Below are positions 8,338 to 17,014 of a stretch of DNA of 64,000 nucleotides, piece by piece. The stretch is taken from NCBI RefSeq assembly GCF_002119685.1, contig NZ_CP021108.1, positions 4,588,001 to 4,652,000 of the forward strand. Direction: 5' to 3'. A program made the position numbers and the translations under genes. This stretch comes from Bordetella genomosp. 8. GTDB lineage: Bacteria > Pseudomonadota > Gammaproteobacteria > Burkholderiales > Burkholderiaceae_B. Numbering within the stretch: position 1 is the stretch's first letter; the number at the start of each line of letters is the position of its first letter. A model generated the notes under the pieces. The model was not told where the DNA came from, made no database searches, and was given only the letters and a program-made list of their open reading frames with translations.

Positions 8338-9339
8338 ATGAGAAGAAGGACGCTACGCGCGACCAGCAGGGCCGCCGCCGGGCTGGCAGTGATCGCGCTC
8401 GCCGCCGGGGCGCAGCCCGCGCGCGCCGACGCCCCCTATCCCAGCAAGCCCATCACGCTGCTGATCGGCTTCGCGCCGGGCGGCCCGACCGACGCCATCG
8501 GTCGTGTCCTGTTCAAGCGCGTCTCCGAAATCCTGAACACGCCCGTCATCATCGAGAATCGGCCGGGCGCGGGCGGCAACATCGGTACGCAGGAATTGAC
8601 CCGCGTCAAGCCGGACGGCTACACCTTGCTGTACGGCACCTCTTCGCTGACCACCGCGCCCGCCTTGTTCAACCGCGCCGACCTCGATCCCACCAAGGCC
8701 TTCGACGTCGCCGGATGCTCGGTGTCCGTGCCGCTCATCCTGCTGGTCGCCAAGAACGATCCGTCCGCCAACGCGGAAGATTTCTACAAGGCGGTCAAGG
8801 GCAATCCGGCGAAGTACTTCCAGGGTTCATCGGGCAATGGCTCGATCGACCACCTGGTGTCCATGGACATCGCGGGCAGGCTGGGCCTGAAGTTCCAGCA
8901 TGTGCCGTACAAGGGCAACGGCCCGGCGCTGGCGGACCTCGCCGGCGGCAATGTCAATTTCATGTATTCCGGCTCGTTCAACAGCGCCCTGCCCATCATC
9001 AAGGCAGGGAAGGTCAAGGCCCTGGCCGTGACGTCCGGCCACCGGTCGCAGGCCTTGCCGGATATCCCCTCGCTCAGTGAAAGCGTGCCCGGACTGCGCG
9101 GCTTCGACGCCGGAACCTGGCAGGTGCTGGCCGCCCCCAAAGGCACGCCGCCCGCGGTGCTGGCGAAGCTGAACGACGCGATGCAAGCCGCGATGAAGGA
9201 TCCCAAGGTCAAGGAGAGCCTGGACTTCCAGGGCGCCGAGCCGATGAACATGGACCAGAAGCAGTGCAATGCCTACATCGGCAAGGAATACGAGCGCTGG
9301 TCAGGCACCATCAAGCGGCTGGGCCTGAAGTCCGAATAA
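8338..9339 (+). CDS. Bug family tripartite tricarboxylate transporter substrate-binding protein
   Basis: A 333-residue exported receptor. The signal peptide spans about residues 1-30 with an arginine-rich start and a cut near ARA-D. The mature start YPSKPITLLIGFAPGGPTD and the IIENRPGAGGNIG segment are the Bug signature. AAGGAGAC precedes the ATG. It follows the CoA transferase gene by 66 bases and is followed by a second Bug gene after 38 bases, so it belongs to the same operon. Unlike its neighbour it carries CSV and QKQCNAY cysteines in the mature part, which might form a disulfide. The ligand is unknown. Confidence 0.93.
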   Translation: MRRRTLRATSRAAAGLAVIALAAGAQPARADAPYPSKPITLLIGFAPGGPTDAIGRVLFKRVSEILNTPVIIENRPGAGGNIGTQELTRVKPDGYTLLYGTSSLTTAPALFNRADLDPTKAFDVAGCSVSVPLILLVAKNDPSANAEDFYKAVKGNPAKYFQGSSGNGSIDHLVSMDIAGRLGLKFQHVPYKGNGPALADLAGGNVNFMYSGSFNSALPIIKAGKVKALAVTSGHRSQALPDIPSLSESVPGLRGFDAGTWQVLAAPKGTPPAVLAKLNDAMQAAMKDPKVKESLDFQGAEPMNMDQKQCNAYIGKEYERWSGTIKRLGLKSE

Positions 9340-9377
9340 TCCAGAACAATCCATAAAAACAGACACCGGAGACAACC

Positions 9378-10370
9378 ATGCACAAGCCACTCAAGCGCAG
9401 GCTGGTGGCCGGCCTCGGCCTGGCAGCCGCCCTTTCCGTCGTTGCCGTCCTTCCCGTCGCCGCGCAGGCGGCGGATAGCTTTCCGGACAAGCCCATACAT
9501 CTCATCGTTCCTTTCCCCCCGGGCGGAGGAACCGACACCCTGGCGCGGGTGCTGGCCGAACGCATCGGCACGGAACTGAAGACCAACGTCATCGTCGAAA
9601 ACCGGCCAGGCGCCGGCACGGTCGTCGGCAGCGACTACGTCGCGCGCAGCGATCCCAACGGCTACACCATCCTGCTCAACACGTCCGCCCACGCCATCAA
9701 CGACACGCTGGTGCCCAAGCTTCCCTACGATACCGAAAAGGCCTTCGCGCCCATCGCCATCGTCGGGCAGGCGCCGAACGTCGTGGTGGTCCGGCCGGAC
9801 AGTCCGTTCAAGACCGTGGGCGACATCGCCGCCTACGCCAAGGCGCATCCGGGCAAGCTGACCTTCGGATCGTCGGGCAATGGCACCGCGGTGCACCTGG
9901 CGGCGGAACTGTTCGAGGAAATGGCGCACGTCACGTTGACGCACGTGCCCTACAAGGGCGCCAGCCCGGCGATGACCGACCTGGTCGGTGGCCAGATCGA
10001 TATGTTCTTCGGCACCGCGGGCGCCGTCACCCCGCTGGTGAAAGCCGGCAAGCTGCGGGCGATCGCCATCACCAGCACGGAGCGGTCACCCTACTGGCCC
10101 GGCATCCCCACGATCGCGGAGACCTATCCGGGTTACACCGCCGATGTCTGGTACGCATTGTTCGCAGCCGCTGGAACCCCGCCTGCGGTGATAAGCAGTT
10201 TGAATCGCGCCGCCATCGCCGCCACGCAGTCCGAGATGTTCAGGCAGCGCATGGGTAGCGAAGGCGTCACTAACAAACCCAATACGCCCGACGATCTCGC
10301 CCGCCTGGTCCATGAAGAGATCGCGCGTTGGCGCAAGGTCATCAAGGACGGGAATGTATCCATGGGCTGA
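9378..10370 (+). CDS. Bug family tripartite tricarboxylate transporter substrate-binding protein
   Basis: A 330-residue exported receptor with a signal peptide of about 31 residues (cut after AQA). The mature start FPDKPIHLIVPFPPGGGTD and VENRPGAGTVVG are standard Bug motifs, and the HVPYKGASPAM segment matches the family hinge region. It is the second of two consecutive but divergent Bug genes in this operon. They differ through most of their length, so they are not a recent duplication and may bind different ligands. CCGGAGAC precedes the ATG. Confidence 0.93.
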   Translation: MHKPLKRRLVAGLGLAAALSVVAVLPVAAQAADSFPDKPIHLIVPFPPGGGTDTLARVLAERIGTELKTNVIVENRPGAGTVVGSDYVARSDPNGYTILLNTSAHAINDTLVPKLPYDTEKAFAPIAIVGQAPNVVVVRPDSPFKTVGDIAAYAKAHPGKLTFGSSGNGTAVHLAAELFEEMAHVTLTHVPYKGASPAMTDLVGGQIDMFFGTAGAVTPLVKAGKLRAIAITSTERSPYWPGIPTIAETYPGYTADVWYALFAAAGTPPAVISSLNRAAIAATQSEMFRQRMGSEGVTNKPNTPDDLARLVHEEIARWRKVIKDGNVSMG

Positions 10371-10442
10371 TCCCTCGCCGGGAACGCTGCCGCAAGAACC
10401 GCGGCCGCAGGCTCACGTAATCCGCATCGGAAAGGAAATGCC

Positions 10443-11246
10443 ATGAATGACAAGGGAAGGCTCGCCGGCAAGGTCGGCATCATCGTCGGCGGCGGGCAGC
10501 AGCCGGGCGGGACGATAGGCAATGGACGCGCGGTAGCCGAACGCTTCGCCGCCGAGGGCGCCACGCTGTTGATCGTCGACATCAACCCGGAGTGGGCCGA
10601 CGATACGCTGCAAGCCGTCACCCGGCTCGGCGCGCGTGCGTCGACCCTGCAAGCCGACATCACCAGGGAGGAAGACTGCCGCGCAATCGCCCAGGCCTGC
10701 GTCGAACGCTACCAGCGCATCGACATTCTGCATAACAACGTGGGACGCTCCACGGGCGACCGCCGCACCACGGAGCTGGACGTCGCCGCGTGGGACGCCA
10801 TCATGGATATGAACCTGAAGGGCATGTTCATGACCTGCAAGCATGTGCTGCCCACGATGATCGCCCAGAAATCGGGCTGCATCATCAACGTGTCGTCCAC
10901 GGCGTCGCTCGCCGCGCGGCCCACGGTGACCTACAAGACCAGCAAGGGCGCGGTCAATGCGCTGACCCAGCACCTGGCGATGGAAAACGCGCCGCACGGC
11001 ATCCGCGCGAACGCCCTGCTCCCCGGCCTGATCGACACGCCCATGGCCATCGAGCGGCGGGCACGCGAGCGGGGCGTGCCGCGCGAGCAGGTCCGCGCGG
11101 AGCGGGATGCGCTGGTCCCCATGGGCCGCATGGGCACCGCGCAAGACGTCGCCAATGCCGCGCTTTTCCTGGCGTCCGACGAAGCGCAATACATCACCGG
11201 CGTGCTGCTGCCGGTCGACGGCGGCCTGCTGGTCAAGCGCGGTTGA
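10443..11246 (+). CDS. SDR family NAD(P)-dependent oxidoreductase
   Basis: A 267-residue classical short-chain dehydrogenase. The cofactor-binding glycine motif is altered and extended (VGGGQQPGGTIGNG instead of TGxxxGIG). D-I-N after the second strand (LLIVDIN) favours NAD. HNNVG is the NNAG equivalent, VSS supplies the catalytic serine, and Y164-x3-K168 (YKTSK) is the active site. The C-terminal ITGVLLPVDGG is typical. GGAAATGCC provides a ribosome site. It closes the CoA-transferase/Bug operon and probably oxidises a hydroxyacyl or alcohol intermediate. Its 3' end overlaps the convergent LysR gene by 14 bases. Confidence 0.9.
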   Translation: MNDKGRLAGKVGIIVGGGQQPGGTIGNGRAVAERFAAEGATLLIVDINPEWADDTLQAVTRLGARASTLQADITREEDCRAIAQACVERYQRIDILHNNVGRSTGDRRTTELDVAAWDAIMDMNLKGMFMTCKHVLPTMIAQKSGCIINVSSTASLAARPTVTYKTSKGAVNALTQHLAMENAPHGIRANALLPGLIDTPMAIERRARERGVPREQVRAERDALVPMGRMGTAQDVANAALFLASDEAQYITGVLLPVDGGLLVKRG

Positions 11247-12150
11247 TTCCTGGCTGACGCGTCTCCAGCAATGCCAGCACGCGCGGCAGCAGGGGCAGCG
11301 TATTCGCCGGATTCCACACCGCCGAATATTCTGCCAGCACCGTGGCGCCGTCCATCTGCTTGAACACCACGCCCGGCACGCCGGCACGCGCGAACGAACG
11401 CGGCACCAGCGACACGCCGCGCCCCATTGCCACCAGGCTGACCACCGATACCAGGTGCCTGGCATAGTGGACGATGCGCGGGCTGAAGCCGGCGCCCATG
11501 CAGGTCGCGATGGTCAGGTCATGGAAGCTCGGGCCGCTTTGCCGCGGGATCGCGATGAAGGCGTCCTCCGCCAGGTCGGCCAGGCGTATCCTGCGGCGCC
11601 GCGCCAGGGGATGCCCGGCTTCGAGGGCCACGACCAGTTCCACGCGCCCCACCGGAATGGACATCATGCGACTCATCCCCTGCGATATCTGGGCGAAGCC
11701 GATGTCGATTCGATCCTGCTCCAGCGCATGGATCTGCTCCGACGAGCCCATTTCTTCCCAGACGGTTTCCAGGCCGGGCATCTTGCGTTCCAGGCCCAGG
11801 ATGACCTCGCGTATATCCATGAACAGCACGGCGGCGACGAAGCCCACGCGTATCCTGCCGGCATTACCCTGCTCGGCGCGCTGCACGGCGCGGATGGAAA
11901 GCTCGGTCTGCGTCAGCAGACGCCGCGCTTCCTCGACCATTACGGTCCCGGCGATGGTCAGCCGGACCCGACGCTGGTTCCGGTCAAACAGCGTCACGCC
12001 CAGGCGCTCTTCCATCTGCTGGATGGCCTTGGTCAGCGGCGGCTGCGACATGAACAGCCGCTCCGCCGCGCGGCCGTAGTGCAATTCTTCGGCCAGCGCG
12101 AGAAACATGCGCAGGGACCGGGGGTCCATCGACTGGAGATCGAAATTCAT
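11233..12150 (-). CDS. LysR family transcriptional regulator
   Basis: A 305-residue regulator. The HTH reads ELHYGRAAERLFMSQPPLTKAI and the wing LFDRNQRRVRLT, closest to the BenM/CatR/CatM group. The effector domain follows (RIRVGFVAAVLF). ATG at 12150 and ATG at 12129 are both possible; neither has a strong ribosome site, and a TTG at 12225 would add a non-conserved tail. It is convergent with the SDR gene, so together with the LysR at 5839-6744 it brackets the CoA-transferase operon. Its target is unclear because no divergent partner gene lies directly upstream. Confidence 0.88.
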   Translation of the reverse strand: MNFDLQSMDPRSLRMFLALAEELHYGRAAERLFMSQPPLTKAIQQMEERLGVTLFDRNQRRVRLTIAGTVMVEEARRLLTQTELSIRAVQRAEQGNAGRIRVGFVAAVLFMDIREVILGLERKMPGLETVWEEMGSSEQIHALEQDRIDIGFAQISQGMSRMMSIPVGRVELVVALEAGHPLARRRRIRLADLAEDAFIAIPRQSGPSFHDLTIATCMGAGFSPRIVHYARHLVSVVSLVAMGRGVSLVPRSFARAGVPGVVFKQMDGATVLAEYSAVWNPANTLPLLPRVLALLETRQPGINRA

Positions 12151-12503
12151 GAACGCGGGCTGCGGATGATGCGGCTGGGATGCAGGTGCAAAGCCACGCC
12201 CATCGATCCTTGGGCAGAACCTCAAATGCAGTACTACTCAAATCATTGCGATTGCTTGGAAATATTCAATAGCTTAAGCAGAATTGCTGCGTGGAACAAT
12301 AAGCACCGAGTCAACCTCGTTGACGAAGCGCATCACTGCTTTGGCAACCGGGTAGGCTGCGCCCTTTCGCATTCATCACACTCGCGTTCCGGGCACCGGC
12401 GTCGTGAACATACCAAACACTCGTTCGTGGCCTCCCCACGGAGAGCCGCGGCGCCGATCCAGGCCCGCCGCCCACCCTGGGCCATTCCAGAGAATTCGGC
12501 TCA
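12151..12503. other. 353-base non-coding gap between tailspike and LysR genes
   Basis: This stretch separates the 3' end of the tailspike gene from the LysR gene start. Part of it (about 12235-12310) is richer in A and T than the surroundings. I see no convincing short gene, tRNA or clear terminator. It probably holds the LysR promoter and possibly one junction of the inserted tailspike segment. Confidence 0.5.
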
Positions 12504-14609
12504 TTATCCAATTGCTTCTATCGCAAGAAACGTCGCGCTACCAGCTGCCAGATTCAAAGTGCCCCCAGAGTTCTGGAATACCTGGCAAGTGATGGTGTCT
12601 CCCTGGGATACCGCTAATACACTAGAAGACGTGTTAACGATGGTCGGGCCGCTGCTTGATGCACCTACCGCCATGCCTGCCATTCCCAGTTCAATAACAC
12701 CGTTCCGATACATGAATAGCTGCCGCGTTCCCGTCACGTTGGCGACAAACTGAGCCCCCGCGGAAACCCGTATCAAATTCACGCCCTTCGGGATGACGAT
12801 CGCGCCACCCGCGACAATCGCCCCCATGGTATTGATGGACATATTGGTGATTGACATTGGGGTAAGCGTGCCATTAGGGATCGATTGGCTGGCTGCGGAA
12901 AGCGGCGCTATCGCCCGGGTTCCCAGCATGGTGAGGTTCGTGACAGCCGCTCCGGCGCTCACGAAGTCTACGGTCGAGAATGCGGCATCGTGAAAAAGCT
13001 CCTTGTGGCAATTGATCGTACCCGCCCCCGTCAGAATCAAGGATCGATCTCCCCCAGCTGCAGGATAGGCGCTCCCGCCCAGGATCTTAAAGTCAATGGG
13101 GCGATTGTCTGCAGGGTATGCCCCCAAGAAGCTGCCATACGCACCCGTCGCTGATGTCGAATTGCCGATGGTGTAGCAACTGATGAAAGCCAACCCATGT
13201 ATGTCTTGGCACGCGCTTGGGAGTGAGCCTGCGGAGACATTGCCTGTGGTTAGCCGCCAAGCATCCGCACCATTATTCTCCGCCCCACATCCGATGAAGC
13301 TAACGCCCTGGACGTTGGACACTGCATATCCCACCGTCCCGTTCGTGTCCGAACCGCAGTCCAGGAAATTCGAATAGACCATTCCATTTATCAGGAAGCC
13401 TACCCCCGCGCTGTTGCTGGAGTAGCACCGTCGCGCGCTAAGAGAAGTAATGAATCCATTCAAGGCAAAATTCGCGGCGCCAGAGCCCCACACCCACAAA
13501 TCAGTGAGGTCACACATCCAGCTATTGGTGTTGCTCAATCCGTTGCGGCCAGAACCTTGAATGCGCAGATTACTAATGGACGCGAATGTCGTACCGCCAC
13601 CCCCACCAGGAGTGAGGCCCACGCCTAATACCAAGCCGTCGCGCTTTGCCGAATTGATCGAAAGATCTCGGACGACCACATGCGCGCCACTATCGAAGGT
13701 GACAGCGTCGGTGTTGGGAGCGGACGACGAGAAATCCAACGTCGTGGCGACGGGACCATCCCCATAAATAACGACGTTGTGCAACTGGTCGAAGGCGCTA
13801 AACGCCAGCGTGGCCGTGAGCTTATACACGCCTGCCGGGATGTATAAAGCACCACCGCGCTGTGTCACCTGTGGCTGGAGGAAAGCTATCGCAGCATGGA
13901 ACGCTGCTGTATCGTCTGTAATGCCATCGCCTTTGGCACCGAAGTCTTTCACGCAGATGCTGTCGTCCAACTTAGCGCGACCATCTCGGGCCACGGCGCC
14001 AAGTGCCTCTCGCATATATGACAGTTTCGAGAAAGCGATTCCCGCAGCCGCTGCCACGGAGGCATTCACCACAGACCCGCTGGACGGTACGCCTATGGCC
14101 ACCGTAGTGCCGCCTTTGACGTCGATCTTCGACACCCCCGACGGGATGGGGTCAGTGAACGTCAGGGTGAAGTCATCCAACAATGCGATCTGGCCGTCAC
14201 CTTGGTAAATTCCGTCGAAGAAGACCCATATGTTTTCAATGCTGCCAAAAACAGCGGGCAATGTCAGAGTCGTAGTGACTCCTGGCGTAAAGTCCGAGCC
14301 CGATGAGAATGTAGCGTCGATCATGTCTCCGGTAACACCAGCATTGGCATCTTCCGTGAGCTGATCCCAGATCAAATTTCCGGATTGATCATAGACCACC
14401 TGGCGGTAAGATCCCGCCCCCCAAATCACGGCCTCTCCCCTGGAGTCCAGGGTAACCGGATTGCTGTTCAGGACCGTCTGGTTCGGGTCCCCATAAGTGT
14501 TCTTCTTCGTGTTCGTATTCGGCACATAGAAATAGACCTGTCCGCCGGCCAGCGGATCACCACTATTATTTGTGAAGTACTGTTTTCCATTGGGGAGTAG
14601 GCTCGCCAT
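12504..14609 (-). CDS. phage tailspike / tail-fibre-like protein with pectate-lyase fold
   Basis: A 701-residue protein without a signal peptide. Residues about 1-90 (MASLLPNGKQYFTN, then GGQVYFYVPNTNTKKNTYGD) match the phage tail-fibre N-terminal domain. Near residue 220 the segment VKDFGAKGDGITDDT is the hallmark start of a right-handed beta-helix (pectate lyase superfamily) as in tailspike depolymerases. The last about 120 residues look like a compact beta-sandwich trimerisation or receptor-binding tip. The ATG at 14609 has AAGGGA upstream, and earlier in-frame codons give an unrelated extension. The gene is lower in GC than its neighbours and no other phage gene is adjacent. It is either a prophage remnant or a captured polysaccharide-binding or degrading protein. 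Confidence 0.8.
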   Translation of the reverse strand: MASLLPNGKQYFTNNSGDPLAGGQVYFYVPNTNTKKNTYGDPNQTVLNSNPVTLDSRGEAVIWGAGSYRQVVYDQSGNLIWDQLTEDANAGVTGDMIDATFSSGSDFTPGVTTTLTLPAVFGSIENIWVFFDGIYQGDGQIALLDDFTLTFTDPIPSGVSKIDVKGGTTVAIGVPSSGSVVNASVAAAAGIAFSKLSYMREALGAVARDGRAKLDDSICVKDFGAKGDGITDDTAAFHAAIAFLQPQVTQRGGALYIPAGVYKLTATLAFSAFDQLHNVVIYGDGPVATTLDFSSSAPNTDAVTFDSGAHVVVRDLSINSAKRDGLVLGVGLTPGGGGGTTFASISNLRIQGSGRNGLSNTNSWMCDLTDLWVWGSGAANFALNGFITSLSARRCYSSNSAGVGFLINGMVYSNFLDCGSDTNGTVGYAVSNVQGVSFIGCGAENNGADAWRLTTGNVSAGSLPSACQDIHGLAFISCYTIGNSTSATGAYGSFLGAYPADNRPIDFKILGGSAYPAAGGDRSLILTGAGTINCHKELFHDAAFSTVDFVSAGAAVTNLTMLGTRAIAPLSAASQSIPNGTLTPMSITNMSINTMGAIVAGGAIVIPKGVNLIRVSAGAQFVANVTGTRQLFMYRNGVIELGMAGMAVGASSSGPTIVNTSSSVLAVSQGDTITCQVFQNSGGTLNLAAGSATFLAIEAIG

Positions 14610-14747
14610 GTCGATTCCCTTATCCGTTACGAAGAAGGGAAAGTGTAGTGAATCGTCAAAGGAATGGCCTGCAATGGATGCCGATCGAGCGAGGCGGTCC
14701 GGACGACAATCCTTGTCTTCGCAAGATGGTCCAACCCTGCGCAAGCT

Positions 14748-15848
14748 TCAATTGCGGATGTCCTGGATGAACCACTCCAGCGGCAGCTCCTGCCCCAGTC
14801 CCTGTTCTTTCGCCTTCCGGTACACCACTCCTCCGACGGAGGAAAACTGCACGCCCCAGTTGCCGACCGTGTAGTAGAAGGTGATCTGATCGTCGCGCAT
14901 GCGGCCTGGCACCTTGCCGGAAATCACGTCGGTATAGACCGGCCAATCCTGCGTGGGCAGCCGGGATTTCTTCGGCTTGGGCAGGCGCTGCTGTTCCTCG
15001 GCGGTACCGGCCACGTAAGCGCCCGGACTGCCGGAGATGCCTTTGCGGAAGCGTTCGGTCTCCGGCATGGGCAATTCTTCCTTGCCCTGCTGCACGGCGA
15101 CGTCGAAGCGTCGGATGATGGACGCATCGATCTCGCGCGGCGTGAGCACCACCACGTGCATGCCGGGCTCCAGCCATTCCGCTTCGAGCACCGGGCTCAT
15201 GCTGTCGGTGCAGGTCGCGACGATGTCCGCGCCGCGCACCGCGTCGCGAGGCGTGTCCACGGGGATGATCTCCACGCCGAATTGTTCGGCGCACTCGCGG
15301 GCATAGCGTTCGCGGTTGTCGCGATTCCGGCTGTAGACGCGTACGCGGCGGATATCGCGCACGGCAAGGATCGCTTCCAGAAAGGTACGGGCCATGCCGC
15401 CGGACCCGATGATGCCCAGCTCCCGCGCGTTCTCGCGCGACAGCAGGCGCGTGCCGATGCCGGCCGCGCCGCCCACCCGCATATGCTGCAGATGGCCATC
15501 GTTCATCAGCGCCAGGGGTTGGCCGTTGCCGGTGCTGAACAGGAACACCAGGCCGCACCAGGTGCCGGGTTCGATGCAGAATTTCTGCTCGCTGCCGCCA
15601 GCGCCTTCGTCGCGCGGCCAGACCAGGATGTCCGACTTCAATCGCACCGCCAGGATGCCGTCGCTGGTGCCATCCACCGTGCCCCAACGGTAATAGCCGT
15701 CGTCACGGTCGCAGGGCACGTACATATCGATGCGCGGCCGGCCGATGGCCGCGCCGGTGAGCAGGCCGGCGAAGGCACGTTCCTGCGCCTCGATGCATTC
15801 GCGCATGGTCAGCACTTTCGCGACCACTTCATTGTTGATCAGAAGCAT
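14748..15848 (-). CDS. ornithine cyclodeaminase / mu-crystallin family protein
   Basis: A 366-residue NAD(P)-dependent enzyme-like protein. It starts MLLINNEVVAKVLTMRECI, typical of the family. The Rossmann motif GIIGSGGMART lies near residue 145 within GIGTRLLSRENARELGIIG, and DIVATCTDS is the conserved strand after it. A GGAG site precedes the ATG. Family members include ornithine cyclodeaminase, alanine dehydrogenase and ketimine reductases, so the reaction cannot be fixed. It follows a Bug gene by 64 bases on the same strand, hence probably one operon that takes up and converts an amino acid or keto acid. It is somewhat longer than the usual 310-350 residues. Confidence 0.85.
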   Translation of the reverse strand: MLLINNEVVAKVLTMRECIEAQERAFAGLLTGAAIGRPRIDMYVPCDRDDGYYRWGTVDGTSDGILAVRLKSDILVWPRDEGAGGSEQKFCIEPGTWCGLVFLFSTGNGQPLALMNDGHLQHMRVGGAAGIGTRLLSRENARELGIIGSGGMARTFLEAILAVRDIRRVRVYSRNRDNRERYARECAEQFGVEIIPVDTPRDAVRGADIVATCTDSMSPVLEAEWLEPGMHVVVLTPREIDASIIRRFDVAVQQGKEELPMPETERFRKGISGSPGAYVAGTAEEQQRLPKPKKSRLPTQDWPVYTDVISGKVPGRMRDDQITFYYTVGNWGVQFSSVGGVVYRKAKEQGLGQELPLEWFIQDIRN

Positions 15849-15912
15849 GTTGACTCCACGATGTCGCTGCGATGTCGCTGCCACGGCCGCTGTGATCCGC
15901 CGCGGCAATCGC

Positions 15913-16908
15913 CTATTGCGGCTGGATACCGGATTTGCGTATGACGTCACCCCAGCGCTGGCTTTCGGCGCGTATGAAATCCCTGAACTGCTCCGGCGTG
16001 GATCCGATGGGATCCGCGCCTTCGTCGACCAGCATCTTGTGGACGGCCGGCGCGTGCACGAACTTGACGATTTCGCGGTTGAGCTTGTCGATGACGGGCC
16101 TGGGCGTGCCCTTGGGCGCCAGCACCCCGTACCAGACACTGGACGCATAACCCGGGACGGTTTCCGCCACGGTGGGGACATCCGGCAGGGCCGGATTGCG
16201 CTGTGGGGTGGTCACGGCCACGGCGCGCAGTTGATGGTTCTTGACGAAAGCCAGGCCGGCCGTCATATCGGCGAAGGTCATGGTGACCTCGCCCGTCATG
16301 ACGGCCTGGATGGCCGGCGCGGTGCCCTTGTACGGCACGTGCAGCATGTCCGCGCCAGACAGCACCTTCAGCAACTGGGCGGAAAGATGCGCGGTGCCGC
16401 CCAACCCCGATGATGAAAACGTCAGCTTGCCGGGTTCCTTGCGCGCCAGGTCCAGCAGGTCCTTGACGCTGTGGATAGGCGAGTCGTTCTTGACCAGCAG
16501 CACGGCCGGCACGTCGGCGATCAGGCTGACGGGTTCCAGGTCCTGCTGCGGGTCGTAGTTCAGTTTCTTCATCAGGTATGGCGCCACCACCAGGGGCGAA
16601 GGCGAATCCAGGATCAGGGTATAGCCATCAGGCGGCGCCGTCGTCAGGGACTGCGTACCCACCACACCCCCGGCGCCCGGCCGGTTTTCCACCACCACGG
16701 ACACCCCCAGCTCCCGGGTCAGGTTCTGCGCCACCATCCGCGCCATGATGTCGACCCCACCGCCCGGCTCGTAGGGAGAAATCATCCTTATGGGCCGATT
16801 GGGATAGGCGCCGCCGGACGCGGTCTCGGCGTGGGCGGCACAGTACGGGCCCAGAGCCAGGACGACACTCATCGCGGCATACAGGACCAGGCGGCAAGGC
16901 AGCTTCAT
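15913..16908 (-). CDS. Bug family tripartite tricarboxylate transporter substrate-binding protein
   Basis: A 331-residue exported receptor. The signal peptide covers about residues 1-27 (cut after AHA). The mature part begins YPNRPIRMISPYEPGGGVD, followed by VVENRPGAGGVVG, the Bug signature. GGAGACAACG precedes the ATG. It lies between an MFS gene (106 bases upstream) and the ornithine cyclodeaminase-like gene (64 bases downstream), all on the minus strand. A GGTATACC palindrome sits in its upstream gap. The ligand is unknown; a keto or amino acid would suit the neighbour enzyme. Confidence 0.92.
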   Translation of the reverse strand: MKLPCRLVLYAAMSVVLALGPYCAAHAETASGGAYPNRPIRMISPYEPGGGVDIMARMVAQNLTRELGVSVVVENRPGAGGVVGTQSLTTAPPDGYTLILDSPSPLVVAPYLMKKLNYDPQQDLEPVSLIADVPAVLLVKNDSPIHSVKDLLDLARKEPGKLTFSSSGLGGTAHLSAQLLKVLSGADMLHVPYKGTAPAIQAVMTGEVTMTFADMTAGLAFVKNHQLRAVAVTTPQRNPALPDVPTVAETVPGYASSVWYGVLAPKGTPRPVIDKLNREIVKFVHAPAVHKMLVDEGADPIGSTPEQFRDFIRAESQRWGDVIRKSGIQPQ

Positions 16909-16982
16909 ATCGTTGTCTCCGATCACCTTGGGGCAGACCGGTGTCTGTCGACCCGGCCATGTTCTGCTTCTTAGTATGCTAC

Positions 16983-16990
16983 GGTATACC
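16983..16990. promoter_or_regulatory. GGTATACC palindrome upstream of Bug gene (candidate operator)
   Basis: A perfect 8-base palindrome is followed on the plus strand by ATCTTTGGTAC, which repeats one half-site. It is 75 bases upstream of the Bug start codon. Similar GGTAT/ATACC half-sites occur upstream of the Bug gene at 4872. The likely binder would be a GntR- or LysR-type regulator, not identified here. Confidence 0.35.
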
Positions 16991-17014
16991 ATCTTTGGTA
17001 CAGCGGCAATGGCC

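Noticed and set aside
12504..14609. Complete prophage
   Set aside because: Only one phage-like gene is present; no integrase, capsid, terminase or lysis gene was found around it.
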